From Pezicula radicicola (taxonomy: Eukaryota > Ascomycota > Leotiomycetes > Helotiales > Dermateaceae), in the NCBI GenBank assembly GCA_003008705.1, contig PDUO01000005.1, forward strand, positions 1,119,997-1,183,996: 64,000 nucleotides of DNA, given 5' to 3'. This document shows, one piece after another, positions 35,589-47,158 of this stretch. The notes under the pieces were generated by a model. That model made no database searches, was not told the origin of the DNA, and saw only the letters and a list, made by a program, of their open reading frames with translations. Both the position numbers and the translations under genes were made by a program. Numbering within the stretch: position 1 is the stretch's first letter; every line of letters starts with the position of its first letter.

Positions 35589-38272
35589 GGTTAATACAAA
35601 GAAACAAAACTACCGAGAGATAAAGATCAATTACTCCACAGAGAAGTAAGTGACACATATACGCATTCGAGGTGTAGTGCAGATGAAGAAGAAAGTGAAA
35701 TGAAGGGAGGTTCACGGGTTAAGTATTGTAGAATACAGGCGGTCTTTTACCCTCCTACCGTACTCACAGACTTTGCAAGGTACTTTAAACCATGTACCTC
35801 CTCCACCCCTAGCTTCAGGAGCTTGAAACAGCTGCAGGTTCATCACCCGTCGTTCCCGTACAGTAGTAGCCGCACGATATGCCAAGCACTGGCTTTCTTT
35901 TCAACATACGGAGTATGGCTTCACATGTTGCCTGCATTGTAGAGCTCATTCCGTAACGAGTCAGATTTAAGTGCGGAGTCAATTTTGGACATTGGTAGGT
36001 AAGGTACAGTATAGCACATATTCCGTAACCACAGCACAGCACCGCACTGTAGCGTGTGAGCGTATATACAGTAGCGAAAAGGCAAGAGCTCAAACCTTTA
36101 TCTTATCACTAACCTCCCGTCCCGTCGCGACAGTATAGGTCCCGTGACTTGGGTTTGAGCTAGACTGTTTTGAGACTAGCGCAAGTGAAATTTTTTGGTA
36201 GGGGGGTATATATTTTCCAAGCTGCACCAAAGTTTTCTTTTTCTTTTCCATGTCGACTTGTGAGTATCACTAGCACCCCCAACAATTGGCCTTCCGTACT
36301 GACTTCCACTGTGCAGTACTTCATAGAATCTATTCTATAGTAAACGACCTCTTCTGAGTTTTCTACGAAAGCCACAGAATCTCCAATCCGGACGATGAGC
36401 CGATCCTCGACGCCCAAGAGTGAAGCCTTTATACTCTCGAACTGTCTGCAAAGACGGCGGTCCTTCCTTCATAGGTCGGACTGTATAGAGAGTGGTGATG
36501 ATCTTGACCCTTTCTCTGTTGCTTTCGGGCGTGGGGACTGGGAGGGTGTCGATGGATGTCTGACGGACCTTTTGTTTTTTCATTGCGCGCCTTGGCTTGT
36601 TCAAGGACGTGAAGAATACTTCTATTGTATCAGGTGGACTTGCTTCGATCTACCTACAGTCATCGTTCTTGTCGCTTGATAGCTCCATCGTATAGGTATG
36701 ACCGTTGGGATCCAAACTAACGCTATGATTCAACCCTATCTTTTTTGGTCCTGATATGTGTACAATACTACAATTGATATTTGGCACATGTAGTAACGCT
36801 TCGCGCTCGCCGCCTTATTGGATATCCAAACCAAGTAAGTTACCTACTCAAATCAAATGAGTTACCCAAATACAAAAAATACTAGTAGAACTCACATAGC
36901 ATTGCTTAAATATCAATTTTAGTATTAGGACCCGTCTTTTTGCTTCCTATTGTTGCGTGACGATCCTCGCCTGTATCTGTAGATACAACGATCGAGGACA
37001 GGTCTTTCAAAAAGGATGTTATACTGTATATCGCCGAAAGCGACCTTCATACATACAAGCATGCAGTACTCTCGACCCAGCCACCCTTCACGCACTCCGC
37101 AAAGTCAAATGGAGTAACGCTGCAGACCTTTAATGATTAAAAGTCAATCACCAGCACAACTCGCAAACTGAAAAGCCGGTCTGGTTGAATTTCTTATCGA
37201 GCTCGTGGTTGTTTGAGTACCCAGGTAGGTAGGAACTAGATTGAATGAATGTGGCGTGGACGCATTGCACAACTACAAAGGCAACACAACAAGGCTGAGG
37301 CTGACGAACAGTGCGCATCTAAAAAGCTAGTCAATTAATGTACTTTGGTATACACCCAATTGATATCAGTCAACCCGTAAATTGTGTTGGCTCTTGTGGT
37401 TATTGATGTACCTGTCGTGCAAAGCCTTTGAGGTCCATGCAGAGCACAGTTCCGGCTGCCGGAGGCTCTTCCGCAAAGCTTGGAGCGCAGTAATAATCAT
37501 AAAGTGACCAGTTGTCACTTTCGTACCATCAAGGCAAGACAATTCGGAAAGTGCCATTATTTACTTGGCCAAATTCTAAATTCTTGTTTATTATTGTGTA
37601 GCTCTGTCCATTGGACTATTATTGCTCAAGCCAATTATTATTGTTATTAGCCTATTCTATTGAATCTTGGTAGAACGTGGGGAAATGGTGCGAGGCGTGC
37701 AGATCACGATCGATAGAAATTCTAGCGGCGTACTGTACTCTAGCGTGTCACAGAAGGCTGAAATAGATAACTTATTGTACAGTACGACCGAGGTATGATA
37801 TCTATTAGGTAGGTAAGTAGAAAGAAATTCGCAATGCATTAGACAGCACCTGTAGACGACGTTATGATTATATAATTGTTAACAGGTTCTCGAGCCATGT
37901 ACTGCATCGTATCTAGGTACTGTACCATGCTCCATACGGCAGGTCTACCCTAGAAAGATGGCATTTGCTGTTTGCCATGTTCTCTCCAATTGACCCCTGC
38001 AGATGGCTCGGCTCCACAAACCAAAGCACAGTAGTAGCACGATCGTCGGCAGGTCTTGTCGTCACCGTCGATCATCGTCAAAATAAATAAGAAAAAATAA
38101 TCATACTACTTACTGTACTACTCAGTAGTAGGTAGCACACAACATTTTCCCACTTCTGCAACCGAGCCAGGTACTTGGTATTTTGGTTTTGTATGAAAGG
38201 GCACACAGGCAACAGCTTACGAAAAGCCGTCGTTGACCTTGACTGGACTGCATGAATTTTGACTTCTTGCGT

Positions 38273-38312
38273 AGGTCGTGGTAGGTCGTGGTAGGTCATG
38301 GTAGGTCATGAG
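38273..38312 (+). repeat. 10-bp tandem repeat, four units
   Basis: Four consecutive copies of GTAGGTCGTG / GTAGGTCATG. Short and imperfect; probably simple-sequence expansion. Confidence 0.75.
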
Positions 38313-38473
38313 CTACCGGTAGTCAGTCGAAGCTCCTCCTTCTGTCTAGAGCTCCCTCGTCCGTCGTCTCGTCGCAGTTACATCATCGCCTGAGAGTGAC
38401 CAGTGCAGTGGCATGAGAAAGGAAAACCTGAGTCTACCCCGCCCATCAACATCCGACCATTAGGTAACAACCT

Positions 38474-38590
38474 TAAAGCTCCTTCTCTTCCTTCATTATT
38501 CGGGAGCTCTTCCTCTCTTCTACCTTACTTCTTTCTTCTCTTTTCCTTTCTTCCCTTTCATACATCACATCAAAGCCACCTCTTCTGCCC
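38474..38590 (+). promoter_or_regulatory. Pyrimidine-rich tract upstream of the rhodopsin gene
   Basis: More than 100 bp strongly enriched in C and T on the coding strand, with repeated CTTCTCTTCC and TTTCTTCTC words, about 110-225 bp before the start codon. CT-rich tracts just upstream of transcription starts are common in filamentous fungal promoters. Confidence 0.45.
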
Positions 38591-38699
38591 ACCAAGAGCC
38601 TACCATACGGTACACTCCTCTTGATTCCCAGCCAATTCCTACATACATCACGCAGAGGAACACAGCCTTCGTCCCAGTTCTAAGCTCCCAAACGCCATC

Positions 38700-39807
38700 A
38701 TGATTGTCGACCCTGTTGAGGCTCTGATGAAGACATCGTCTCTTTTGGTGCCGACTCACTCTGCAACCCCCTCGGTAGCCCCAATTGTAAAAATCCGCCC
38801 TTCGTTCATCCCTCATGCTCCAATTGAGAGAGGCCAATTGAGCTTTCCACTGACCATAACCAGCCCACCGTTGTACCAGATAAACCTCACTATGAGACCG
38901 TCGGAACCACCGGACAAACCACTCTCTGGGTTGTTTTCGTCATCATGCTCCTCTCGACCTTAGCCTTCGTCTGGTTTGCATTCAAGGTCCCAGTGGTAAG
39001 TCTGCTTAACCCATCTTTTGCCACGGTGATGCTAATACCTGCTGCAGCAAAAACGTCTCTTCCACGTCGTCACAGCTCTTATTACCACCTTTTCAACCAT
39101 CTCCTATTTCGCTATGGCCACCGGTGACGGTAATTCCTATGTGCACATCATTGTCAAGGAAGTTCACAAGCACACCCCAGATACTATCGAGCACGTCTAC
39201 CGACAAGTCTTCTGGGCTCGCTATATCGACTGGAGCTTAACAACCCCACTCATCCTCCTTGATCTCTCCTTCCTCGCTGGTTTGAACGGAGCGAACATTA
39301 TTGTTGCAATTGTCGCTGATGAGATTATGGCTCTTCTCGGCCTCTTCGCTGCCTTCGGACATGATGACGGACAGAAGTGGGGTTACTATGGAATTGCCTG
39401 CGTAGCATACCTCGTTATCGTCTACCTGCTTGCTGTTCCAGGTCGTCGTGCCGTTCAGGCTAAGGATGCTGCTACTGGCAAGCTATTCGCCTCTATCGGC
39501 GGTTTTACCCTTATCCTCTGGACACTATACCCAATTGTCTGGGCGATTGGTGATGAATCTCGCAAAATGGGTGTCGACGCTGAGATTATCTCCTATGCTG
39601 TTCTTGATGGTAAGTCAAACCCCCGGATTACACAATCCACCATAAGAAACTAGAACCAAAACTGATTCCCCTTTTGTGCTCACAAAACCGGTCTTCGCGT
39701 TCTGGTTACTGTTCGCCCATTCAAAGAAAGCTGCTGCCGTTGAGGGTTGGTGGAGCCATGGTCTCTCATCAGAGGGAGCCGTCCGCCTCGAGGATGATGA
39801 GGCGTAA
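38700..39807 (+). CDS. Microbial rhodopsin, LR/CarO-type, predicted proton pump, 299 aa
   Basis: Seven-helix retinal protein. Exons: 38700-38774, 38864-38995, 39048-39609, 39677-39807 (300 codons with stop). Motif ARYIDWSLTTPLILLDL carries R127, D130 and D141, the counterparts of bacteriorhodopsin R82, D85 (proton acceptor) and D96 (proton donor). D256 and K260 in VLDVLTKPVF match D212 and the retinal lysine K216. An aspartate rather than glutamate at the donor position is shared with the Leptosphaeria pump LR and differs from Neurospora NOP-1. The N-terminus (MIVDPVEALMKTSSLL) resembles LR. The last intron is odd. The homologous join D|V needs an acceptor ending TTTTG instead of AG. The only phase-compatible AG (CATAAG, 39646) would make a 37-bp intron and insert about ten residues. 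Confidence 0.88.
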
Positions 39808-41517
39808 CCTAGCTTTGGAACACGCCGCAATTTAAAAGGAAAACCTAACGGCAAATAGTGGAAGGAGATGATAGTAATGGTTCTTGAAAAAGGAACTGGA
39901 TTGAGATGACGTTAACGAATCTTGAGATTGCATGTGATGGAAATCGACGGAATGAAACGTCCTATTTTGGCGGGGGAGTTGGAGCATCGACTGTACTAAT
40001 AATACGCATGGCCAAAAGTTAATTGTTGATTGAATGCATTATTTCATCTAAAGTGACCTTTGAAATTTCCTGAGATGACGACTATTTGGTCCTTTGCGAA
40101 CACAAGAGTCGTTAGAAATACCATGAGCGTACGATATCAAACAAGCTATGTGGAGCCCCAAAACGACGGCTAGCGGGAAGACGTCATAGGCCTTGTTGAC
40201 TACGGGAGAACGTGATCTTCCGACTTGACTGATGTTACGGAATAGATGCGAGCTTCGAAAGGTACGAAAGTACAAGGCATCTGGTAGGTTGTTAAAAGTG
40301 GGTAGTTAGGCACTTTGTTTGGATGAAAGATAAGGGGGTTTCTACTGTAACAAGACGCAGGGACCACGGGGTATGCAGGGTATTTAAGTGGCAGTGGTGT
40401 TATGTACAGTAAGGTTGTTACTTGAGGTTGTGGGTTAGACTGTGGGAGAAGAAGAAAAATCTAATAAATAGTAGGTAGAGAAGGCTTCTGCGGTATTTGG
40501 GCAGTAGGTACAGCTTCATTGCTACCTCCTGAAATTCATATATTTATCAACTATCTACCCTGTGCAGCAAGAAATTCAAGGCTATATCTGCGTATGTCAT
40601 GGTGCTATGCTACTATACGGCCGTACGAATTGGTTTATAAGAGATCATTTTACTCAAATCAAGTAAGTTACCCAAATCAAGTTAGTTATCCAAATCAAGT
40701 GAGTTACCTAAATTAAGTGAGTTACCCAAATCCAGCCCATATGTCTAAATAGATAACTATTCAAAATGATGCCTTATAACCAAATTCTCACGGTAGGTGG
40801 TAAAGTTGTCAGTGAGTGCCATTGACTTAGTGTGGTAGATTCTCTTACTAGAGATTTATGGAGGAGGTTTCCAAGTAAATCTTAGTAATAGGTAGATGAT
40901 AGTGATGTTAACAACTTCGGATTCTGGTATAGATATAAGTGAGGTAGGCAAATCAACTGTACTAATCAAACCGGCCGACTTACCCAAATCAAGTAAGTTT
41001 CTGCGCTCATATGTAATTGTCACTTTCAGCCGGAATTATGTATAGGTGATATTATTTCACATCGTCATGTATCTAATGTGAAGGCAACACCTGGTACTAG
41101 GACCCGGTTTCGCTGCAGAAGGAATGAAAAGGGTAGGTCACACAGAAAGAAGAATAATGACGTAGAGCAAGAGTTTCTTGTTTCTTATTCTCCAAAAACT
41201 GAACTCGTGCACCTCGTCGCTATCTTCGCTTGCTAGTGGGCTAGAGAAAAACAGACATCCTCCAGATGATTCCTTTATTTAAACAAAACGCCCGCCAGCA
41301 AAATGCACCATGATCCAACCCATCCAATGTCCAAGTCCATTTTAACACCCAAACTAAATCCTATGCAGAATGCAGATGCCCATCCGAACGCTCCATTTAG
41401 AGTCGAGATGTGAGAGACTATACATATCGCCATTTCCTGTTCGTACTTTATATGCAAAGGAAAATAGATACCGATGATGTCGATACTAATGCTGATGCAG
41501 ATGCTTTCACTTCACCC
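39808..41517. other. Intergenic region with a complete M2 element
   Basis: 1.7 kb between convergent genes. It contains the M2 MITE at 40621-40793 and a further M2 core fragment at 40978-41001. No coding frame with family features. Confidence 0.5.
40621..40793. mobile_element. Complete M2 MITE with minisatellite core, about 173 bp
   Basis: The left end CCGTACGAATTGGTTTATAA then GAGATCATTTTA is mirrored by the right end (complement CCGTGAGAATTTGGTTATAA then GGCATCATTTTG). A TA follows the right end (40794-40795). The left junction has three extra bases after a TA. Between the ends are four to five tandem copies of an 18-bp unit close to CAAATCAAGTGAGTTACC (40653-40733). No coding capacity. 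Confidence 0.75.
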
Positions 41518-42938
41518 TTAATCGAGCAAAGGCTGTAACACTTCCAGCGCTCTGGCTGATCCCTCCGACGACAAGATCACAGCTCCAGCGCGTGCAGTCG
41601 AAAGATATGAGAGCTCAGATACTGCAGTCGACGTACTCCCGTTCGTCGCGTCATGTAGTCGCATGGCATCCACCAGCTTACCTGCAACACCACAAACGAT
41701 TCCTGTACTCTCGAGTGGCAGGTCCACAAGGTCAAGGAAGATTGGTACTAAGTCCCCTTCTGTATCGCCTCCCACAGAGTTTCCAAAGAGCCAGAGAAGC
41801 GACTTGTCAACTAGTAAAGAGGCGGGATCGTCTTGAGCAAGCGTCACCGATAGGAACTTTGGCTGGAGGACTAGAGCTGAGACAAGGCCAAGGAAAAACT
41901 TGGAGTCGACGTTGTCAAGCCAGCTATTTTGGGGCTCAGAGCCGCTCCCGTTGGAATTAGGTCGAGATGAATAGTCGTCATCGTTTCCCGTTTCTATGCC
42001 TGAGCACTGAACAAGATGCAAGCCTGGTTCAACGAAGGGTACCACATTTCGTTTCCTTAGTTGTGCAAACGTTCGGACTTGCAACTCAGCAACGTTGGAC
42101 GGCGGTGGAGTAGATGGAGGATCAGAACTAGTGCTTGGTCCACGCGAGTGGGAGACCGTGGGTGCAACGTATGTCGAGTCGTTTTCTGAGAACTCGAAGC
42201 CCCGTGAGAGAAGTGCTTGGCCGACTGTGTGGCGGTCCTTACTGGGGACGAGAATGAAATCGGTGTAGTAAGTTGTAATGAAGAATATAGGAATACCAGC
42301 CATTGCAAGAGGCGCTGTAAGATCCATGACTCTCTGGCCTGCATCCATACCCGCGCTGCTGACAGAGAAGACAATATAGGAATCCTTTGATATTTGCACT
42401 TGCTTTGAGAGCTCTGTTGGCAAGCGATTAATCACTGGCTCAAAGACATTCTGAGCCCACGTCGTGTGACACACAATCGAGCACTCAATGGGAGTGACAC
42501 TGATATTGAGAAAGCCATGCTTATTGTTGATAGAGAGACCTTCTAAGAGGCCTTCTGGCCCATTGTGGCTGCTTGGCTGCGTGGGAGCTCCATGGGGTAA
42601 CAGCACTCGCAAGATTGGTTGGAGGAGGACCGAGTAGAGAGGTAGTGGGATGTGAATGAGACTAAATTGTCCTTCCTGTTGGTGGTCAGCGGTGGTGGTC
42701 GGCTTGATGGCAGTGCCTTGCAAGCCCTCTAATGCAAGAAGTTGCAGCGCCACGGACGGCATGGCTCCCAAGACTCCAATATCCGCAGATGTTCAACACC
42801 GTTCGACGATGTCGCTGTCGTTGTCTCAGCGGCGCGCATGGGACTGGAGAGTATGGGACACGCAGAGAAGCAACATGGCCGTCTAGTTTAACGCAGAAGG
42901 CATCGTCAACTTACAATAAAGGTAATATGTGCATTCAT
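41518..42938 (-). CDS. Tandem ACT-domain protein, CASTOR-like, 393 aa
   Basis: Exons 42938-42915 (MNAHITFI) and 42675-41518. The family start 'MNAHI.FI...LIHIPL.LY...LQPILR.LL' is rebuilt by the splice. The second ACT-type unit is clear: VFSVSSAGMDAGQRVMDLTAPLAMAGIPIFFITTYYTDFILVP, followed by a C-terminal region with FFLGLVSALVLQPKFLSVTLA. This is the ACT_7 arrangement of animal CASTOR arginine sensors acting on TORC1; whether the fungal protein binds an amino acid is unknown. The 239-bp intron is long for this window and its last 87 bp are open in the same frame from an internal ATG (MPSVALQL...), giving a possible alternative N-terminus. Confidence 0.75.
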
Positions 42939-44385
42939 GGTGCCTTCACATCCGCGAGGGTTGTGAGTGCTATGCAAGAGGGCGCAAATAGTTTTGCAAT
43001 GGAAGGTGCTGTCTGTGGGTGGTATTGAGCATATATAGAGATGCTCGACATGCCGAACCCCTCTCTCTGCGTGCTGCAGCGACTCTGGAGGTATTTCAGG
43101 ACCGATACAAGTATTGGTGACGAAAGATGCAGAAGCAGGGACGCTTTGGCAAGTAAGTGATGTGAATTCTGAGAAGTGAGCGTTGTTCGAGCTATTCTGA
43201 ATACAGTTCTGAGTGTGGGATACGGTGGGATGTGTGCAGGCGCGCTGGAGGGGTCCACCCCCACTTTATCGCACAATGCCACTCGACAGGCAAAACTATC
43301 CGCATCCGTACATTGGCTCCGTCAAGGGTCCAAGGTCCAGCAAGGTCGAAAGTCGAAGTTGGAGGAGGTTTGCCGAAGATGGGATGCAATGCATTTTGCG
43401 TTGTCGTCGCGTTTTTATTCTCCAATGCATCAATCACTATATAGTATCCAGGAAGCAAAGAAATTACAAGAGAATGGAAAGCTAGCGACAAAGAAATAGC
43501 GACGGTAAGTGGAATACGGAATATCGCCACACAATCAGTAACTTGCGGCAGTTACTCATTATTCAATCAATTCTTCAATTCCCTATCATATCATCCTCCC
43601 GCAGTCGAGTCTAGGCGGAGCTCGAGTAGCTACGGCAACGGGAGGAACTCTAACGTGTCTGCCACCCGGCGAGGCACAGGGCGTTAGGGATGGTCGATAT
43701 GCTTTCGCCGAAGATTAAAGAAGCTCACACAAAGGCTGTTCCGCATTCATCAGATACCTAATTAATTAATATCGCGCTTGCGGCGCGCAAGGGGGGAATG
43801 TTGGATTTGGGCGCTGCGTCAGGTACATGAGTAAGTACGCAGGTACCTGAATAAACTGGACGTCGACGATAGAAACCTCTGGTATTCCCCTTGACTCGAG
43901 GCAGATGCATGTCGTCACTGTACAGTCAATCACGACGAAAACAATGTCTTCAGCACACAAATCGCGGCAGTCTTGGGTTGGCTGCATGGTTACATGTGTC
44001 CCTGTGGGACTTCTAGGGGACCGACGAACTACTGCAAAACATCACCGCCGGCTTAGGCTATGGTCGGCGCCCCCATCTTCTTTGTGTTTGGCTGCTTTTC
44101 TATTTCTATGCTAGCCTCTGCATATAAACAGCGGGGGTGGGAAGATAATATACACGCTGAATTCCGCACTCTGCACTCTGCAGCAGTTATTCTAATGCCA
44201 TCTGGTGCATGGAGGTGACGCTGACTTCGTGGGGGTTCCTCGAACATCCGCCGAGCCATGTAACATGTGACCTGTGTAAGGTAGGCCCAATCGCATTTTT
44301 ATGCTGTGATACTAGGGAAAGCCCGCTTTAACGCGAGCCAATTCTTCTCTCGTAGCTGGCTACTCTCTGAAGGCTTCGAGTACGC
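42939..44385. other. Intergenic region, about 1.4 kb
   Basis: Contains the promoter of the CASTOR-like gene and the 3' flank of the CID-protein gene. Reverse and forward open frames here are shadow-like and show no domain or codon signal. I see no gene. Confidence 0.5.
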
Positions 44386-46131
44386 TCACGACCATCCCCT
44401 GCCCCTATAGTCCCCCCTACCACCTCTTCCGCCCTGATTCGCGCCGTGCCAGCCGTTATTTTTATTGCTGTATCCTCCTCGACCCTGGTTTGGTGCTGGT
44501 GCTTGCCATCCACCTGAAGGACTTGGAGGCATCGCGTAATTAGGGGGTGGAATAGGTGGTGGAGGGGGCCATGTATTGAACTGCGCGTTGTTATGAAGGG
44601 GCGGTGGCGGAGGGATCCAAGACGCTCCTGGACCGTTGAATGCCATATTCGGGGGTGGTGGTGGCGGAGGAAAATTTGGATTGAAATGTGGAGGCATGCT
44701 TTGGGGAAACATCATCGGCGGGTTCGTGTACAATGATGGTGGTGGCTTTGGTGGTAGGCCTTCCATAGAAGATTGTGGCCTTACAGTCGGAGTTGAGTCT
44801 GACGGTTCTCTTAGACTGGGAGGTGGGGATCGTCCGTTGTTTGAGGGAGATCTGCTCCTAGAGTGCGAATCTCTGTTACCAAGAGCCCGCCGTCCATTTT
44901 CGGGCGATGGCGAGCGAGATGAGCTGAAGGATCTTCGACGCCTACTGCGGCTGCTTCGGCTAGAGTCATTGTCAGAATCACTGTAACGGCGCCGTTTTTC
45001 CCTGTGTCTGCCTGAACTCGAGCTTCGGCTTCGGCGACCATCATTGTCTGTTTCTGTCGGGTTCTTGTACCCATTTCGTCGTCTCTTCATCTTTTCGCAA
45101 AACGTCCGGGACCAGCCATAATAACCTTCGCCTTCTAAGACATCGCCAGTGATCTCATCGATTATAATTGGTTGTCCCAGTTCATCTAAATCTCCCAAGA
45201 CCAGGCCATCATCTTCTTCTGTCTCGACTCCGAAGATCTTTTGAACATCATCCAGGAGAGTTTTCACTGCCAAGGCTAGAACTTCATCGGCTGGGCCAGC
45301 TACAAATTGTAGAGGTTTAATCATATCTGGATTGATAGGCCTTGTGGAATTTGGAACAATGTGAGGCATGAGGTTGCCTGCAGGTAGGTCGAACCAGGGT
45401 GTCGACGCATCTCCATGCATAGCTGGCATGACATAAGGTGCAGTCTTCGTGATTTTCGTAGCAGGGTCTTGTTCTCCAGCCCCAGAGAGCCCATCTCCCA
45501 CAGTAGCAACCCCAGATTCTGAGGCATTCCTGACAGTCTCCCGAAGTTTGTTAATGTACTCTGGAGAGTAGTACTCATTTTCTTCCCAGATGTTCAGCAG
45601 CTCTAGAACCTTGTGCTGCTGTTTTGGATATCCTTTGAAAGACGCAGCACTGGCAAATAGGCTCATCAACATAGGCTGTACTTTGCTGCATATCGACGCA
45701 TCATTGACCCGATACTTGGCATGATAAAGAATGTCGTTCAGTATGTAGAGAATATGAAGGCGTTTCCTCTTGATCGATGGTTCTCGCTTTGCTGGTAAAG
45801 GAATCGCTGGAGGTGAGGGCTCGCTGCCATATGATGTTGCCAAAGCTGTCAAGTATTTCCCCAATGCTGCGAACCTTGCTGAACTTTGAATAATGTTCTC
45901 CAAGATCCAACGCTTGCAATTCTATCCTCAGAGATCATTTAGCCATCACGTCGACATAGCCTGTAGAGTGCATGATCAAACCTGGACATTTGTTGGGGAG
46001 CACTGTGCGACAGCTGCATTAAGTATGGAATGGAAGCGTGCAATGTCTTCTCGAGACAATGAGGTGGGATCAGGCCGTAGGAGACCTGCAGAGAAGGAGG
46101 CTTTGGCGATTGCAAACTTGTGAGATGCCAT
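44386..46131 (-). CDS. CID-domain RNA-processing protein with RS and proline-rich tail (CHERP-like), 561 aa
   Basis: Probably a nuclear splicing or transcription-coupled RNA-processing factor. Exons 46131-45982 (MASHKFAIAKASFSAGLLRP, 50 codons) and 45921-44386. The first 150 residues form a CID-like helical domain with SIKRKRLHILYILNDILYHA and HKVLELLNIWEENEYYSPE, the segment shared with animal CHERP and SCAF-type proteins that contact the polymerase II tail. Residues near 300-380 are an arginine-serine tract (SRSSRSRRRRSFSSSRSPSP). The C-terminal 150 residues are very proline-rich (PPPPPPPNMAF, WPPPPPIPPP) and end in RGG-type repeats (NQGGRGGRGDYRGRGWS). No SWAP or G-patch domain is visible, so CHERP is only the nearest comparison. 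Confidence 0.8.
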
Positions 46132-46695
46132 TTTGGCAGACTTCGTTGGCGACAAGTTTTCAGTGACTGATGCGATTTATGGAGCGTAGGTGGTCATAGC
46201 AAAGATGAAGTTGTAGTTAGGTAGTTGGTGTTTGCATGTCCAAGTTCAACTTAAGATCGCGCCACGCTAAAAGCGGCGCTACATAAAGAAGGTACCCAAT
46301 GATGTAGAAAGGGACTTATTAAGACTACAGAAGAACCGAGACTCGTCTTGAATGTACGGTATGCAACGAATGCAATTTCTGTTTAGCTCAGCTACTTTTG
46401 ATTTTCTCTGCCTTGGTATTTCCACTCTCTTCCGTTCCGCTTCAAAAGACTACCAATGACTTTGCTATAATCCACGCCGCCGAGACGAGAGGTTTTCTTC
46501 TTATCATACAATTATCTTCCCAATATCCGCTCGCTAATATCGTCATCATTATTATTGTCCTACAGTAAGCCATGCTAATTATTAAAGCTTTCTAGCGACA
46601 CCTGAGACTTTCGTGGAGCACCTCTCTCTCGTCCTCGTTAACACACGGGTAACATCATCTCCGGGGTACTGCAGGATATTTGCTGCTGCTGGCCC
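46132..46695. other. Intergenic spacer
   Basis: 564 bp between the start of the CID gene and the stop of the DUF4748 gene, both on the minus strand. Promoter of the former; no features recognised. Confidence 0.5.
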
Positions 46696-47158
46696 TTAAC
46701 TAAATCGATCCCCCTTCTTTGCCCTATACGGTTCACTGGCCTCGTACTTGCTCTTTTCCCTCACTCGTTGCCCTTCGGTATCCGGGGCATGCCTCGTCGG
46801 TGCGGGATCTATTACTTCTTGACTGGGAGACGGTTCTGATTTTGGTGGACCGCCATTGGGTTTCGGAGTACTGCTCGGTTGGTAGGATGACTTGCTCTGG
46901 TATTCGAGGCTTTCTTGAATTTGTCTACGTCTAAGATCCGCCTCGTATCGAGCTTGTCGGTCCTCGTTTATGGACTTCTTTGCAAAATAATATGCTGCGC
47001 CTCCTGCCACACACAAGGAGCCCCCTAAAACATGTCAGCCTCTTGGGTTGCTTTGAGTGGTGGATGGACTCTCGTACAGCCGACCCAGAAACTTTTGACC
47101 TAGAAGTATGTTAGCTAAGCATTGTCAATGTATAGAGTGGAAGCCTTACGGTATTCAT
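46696..47158 (-). CDS. Small DUF4748-type protein, 119 aa, three exons
   Basis: Exons 47158-47150 (9 bp, MNT), 47099-47078 (22 bp), 47024-46696. The spliced start is MNTVKSFWVGWGSLCVAGGAAYYFAKKSIN, a single hydrophobic segment followed by ARYEADLRRRQIQESLEYQ and a hydrophilic, proline/serine-rich tail. This arrangement resembles the fungal DUF4748 family of short, probably mitochondrial or membrane-anchored proteins. Function unknown. Without the two tiny exons no start codon precedes the transmembrane segment. Confidence 0.7.

Larger units (their letters stand above)
35589..38699. other. 3.1-kb gene-free region upstream of the rhodopsin gene
   Basis: No frame here shows protein-family features. 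It holds an M2 fragment (36826-36871), a four-unit 10-bp tandem repeat (38273-38312) and, next to the rhodopsin start, a long pyrimidine tract. Many GTAC/TACGGTAC-like short palindromes occur. It could carry long promoter regions or noncoding transcripts, which sequence alone cannot show. Confidence 0.4.

Noticed and set aside
40651..40735. Short regularly repeated units as a CRISPR-like array
   Set aside because: Units are directly adjacent without unique spacers, the genome is eukaryotic, and the array lies inside a TIR element.
42935..43530. Open frames upstream of the CASTOR-like gene
   Set aside because: Both strands are open with repetitive serine/leucine-rich content, and none joins the ACT frame through good splice sites better than the MNAHITFI exon.
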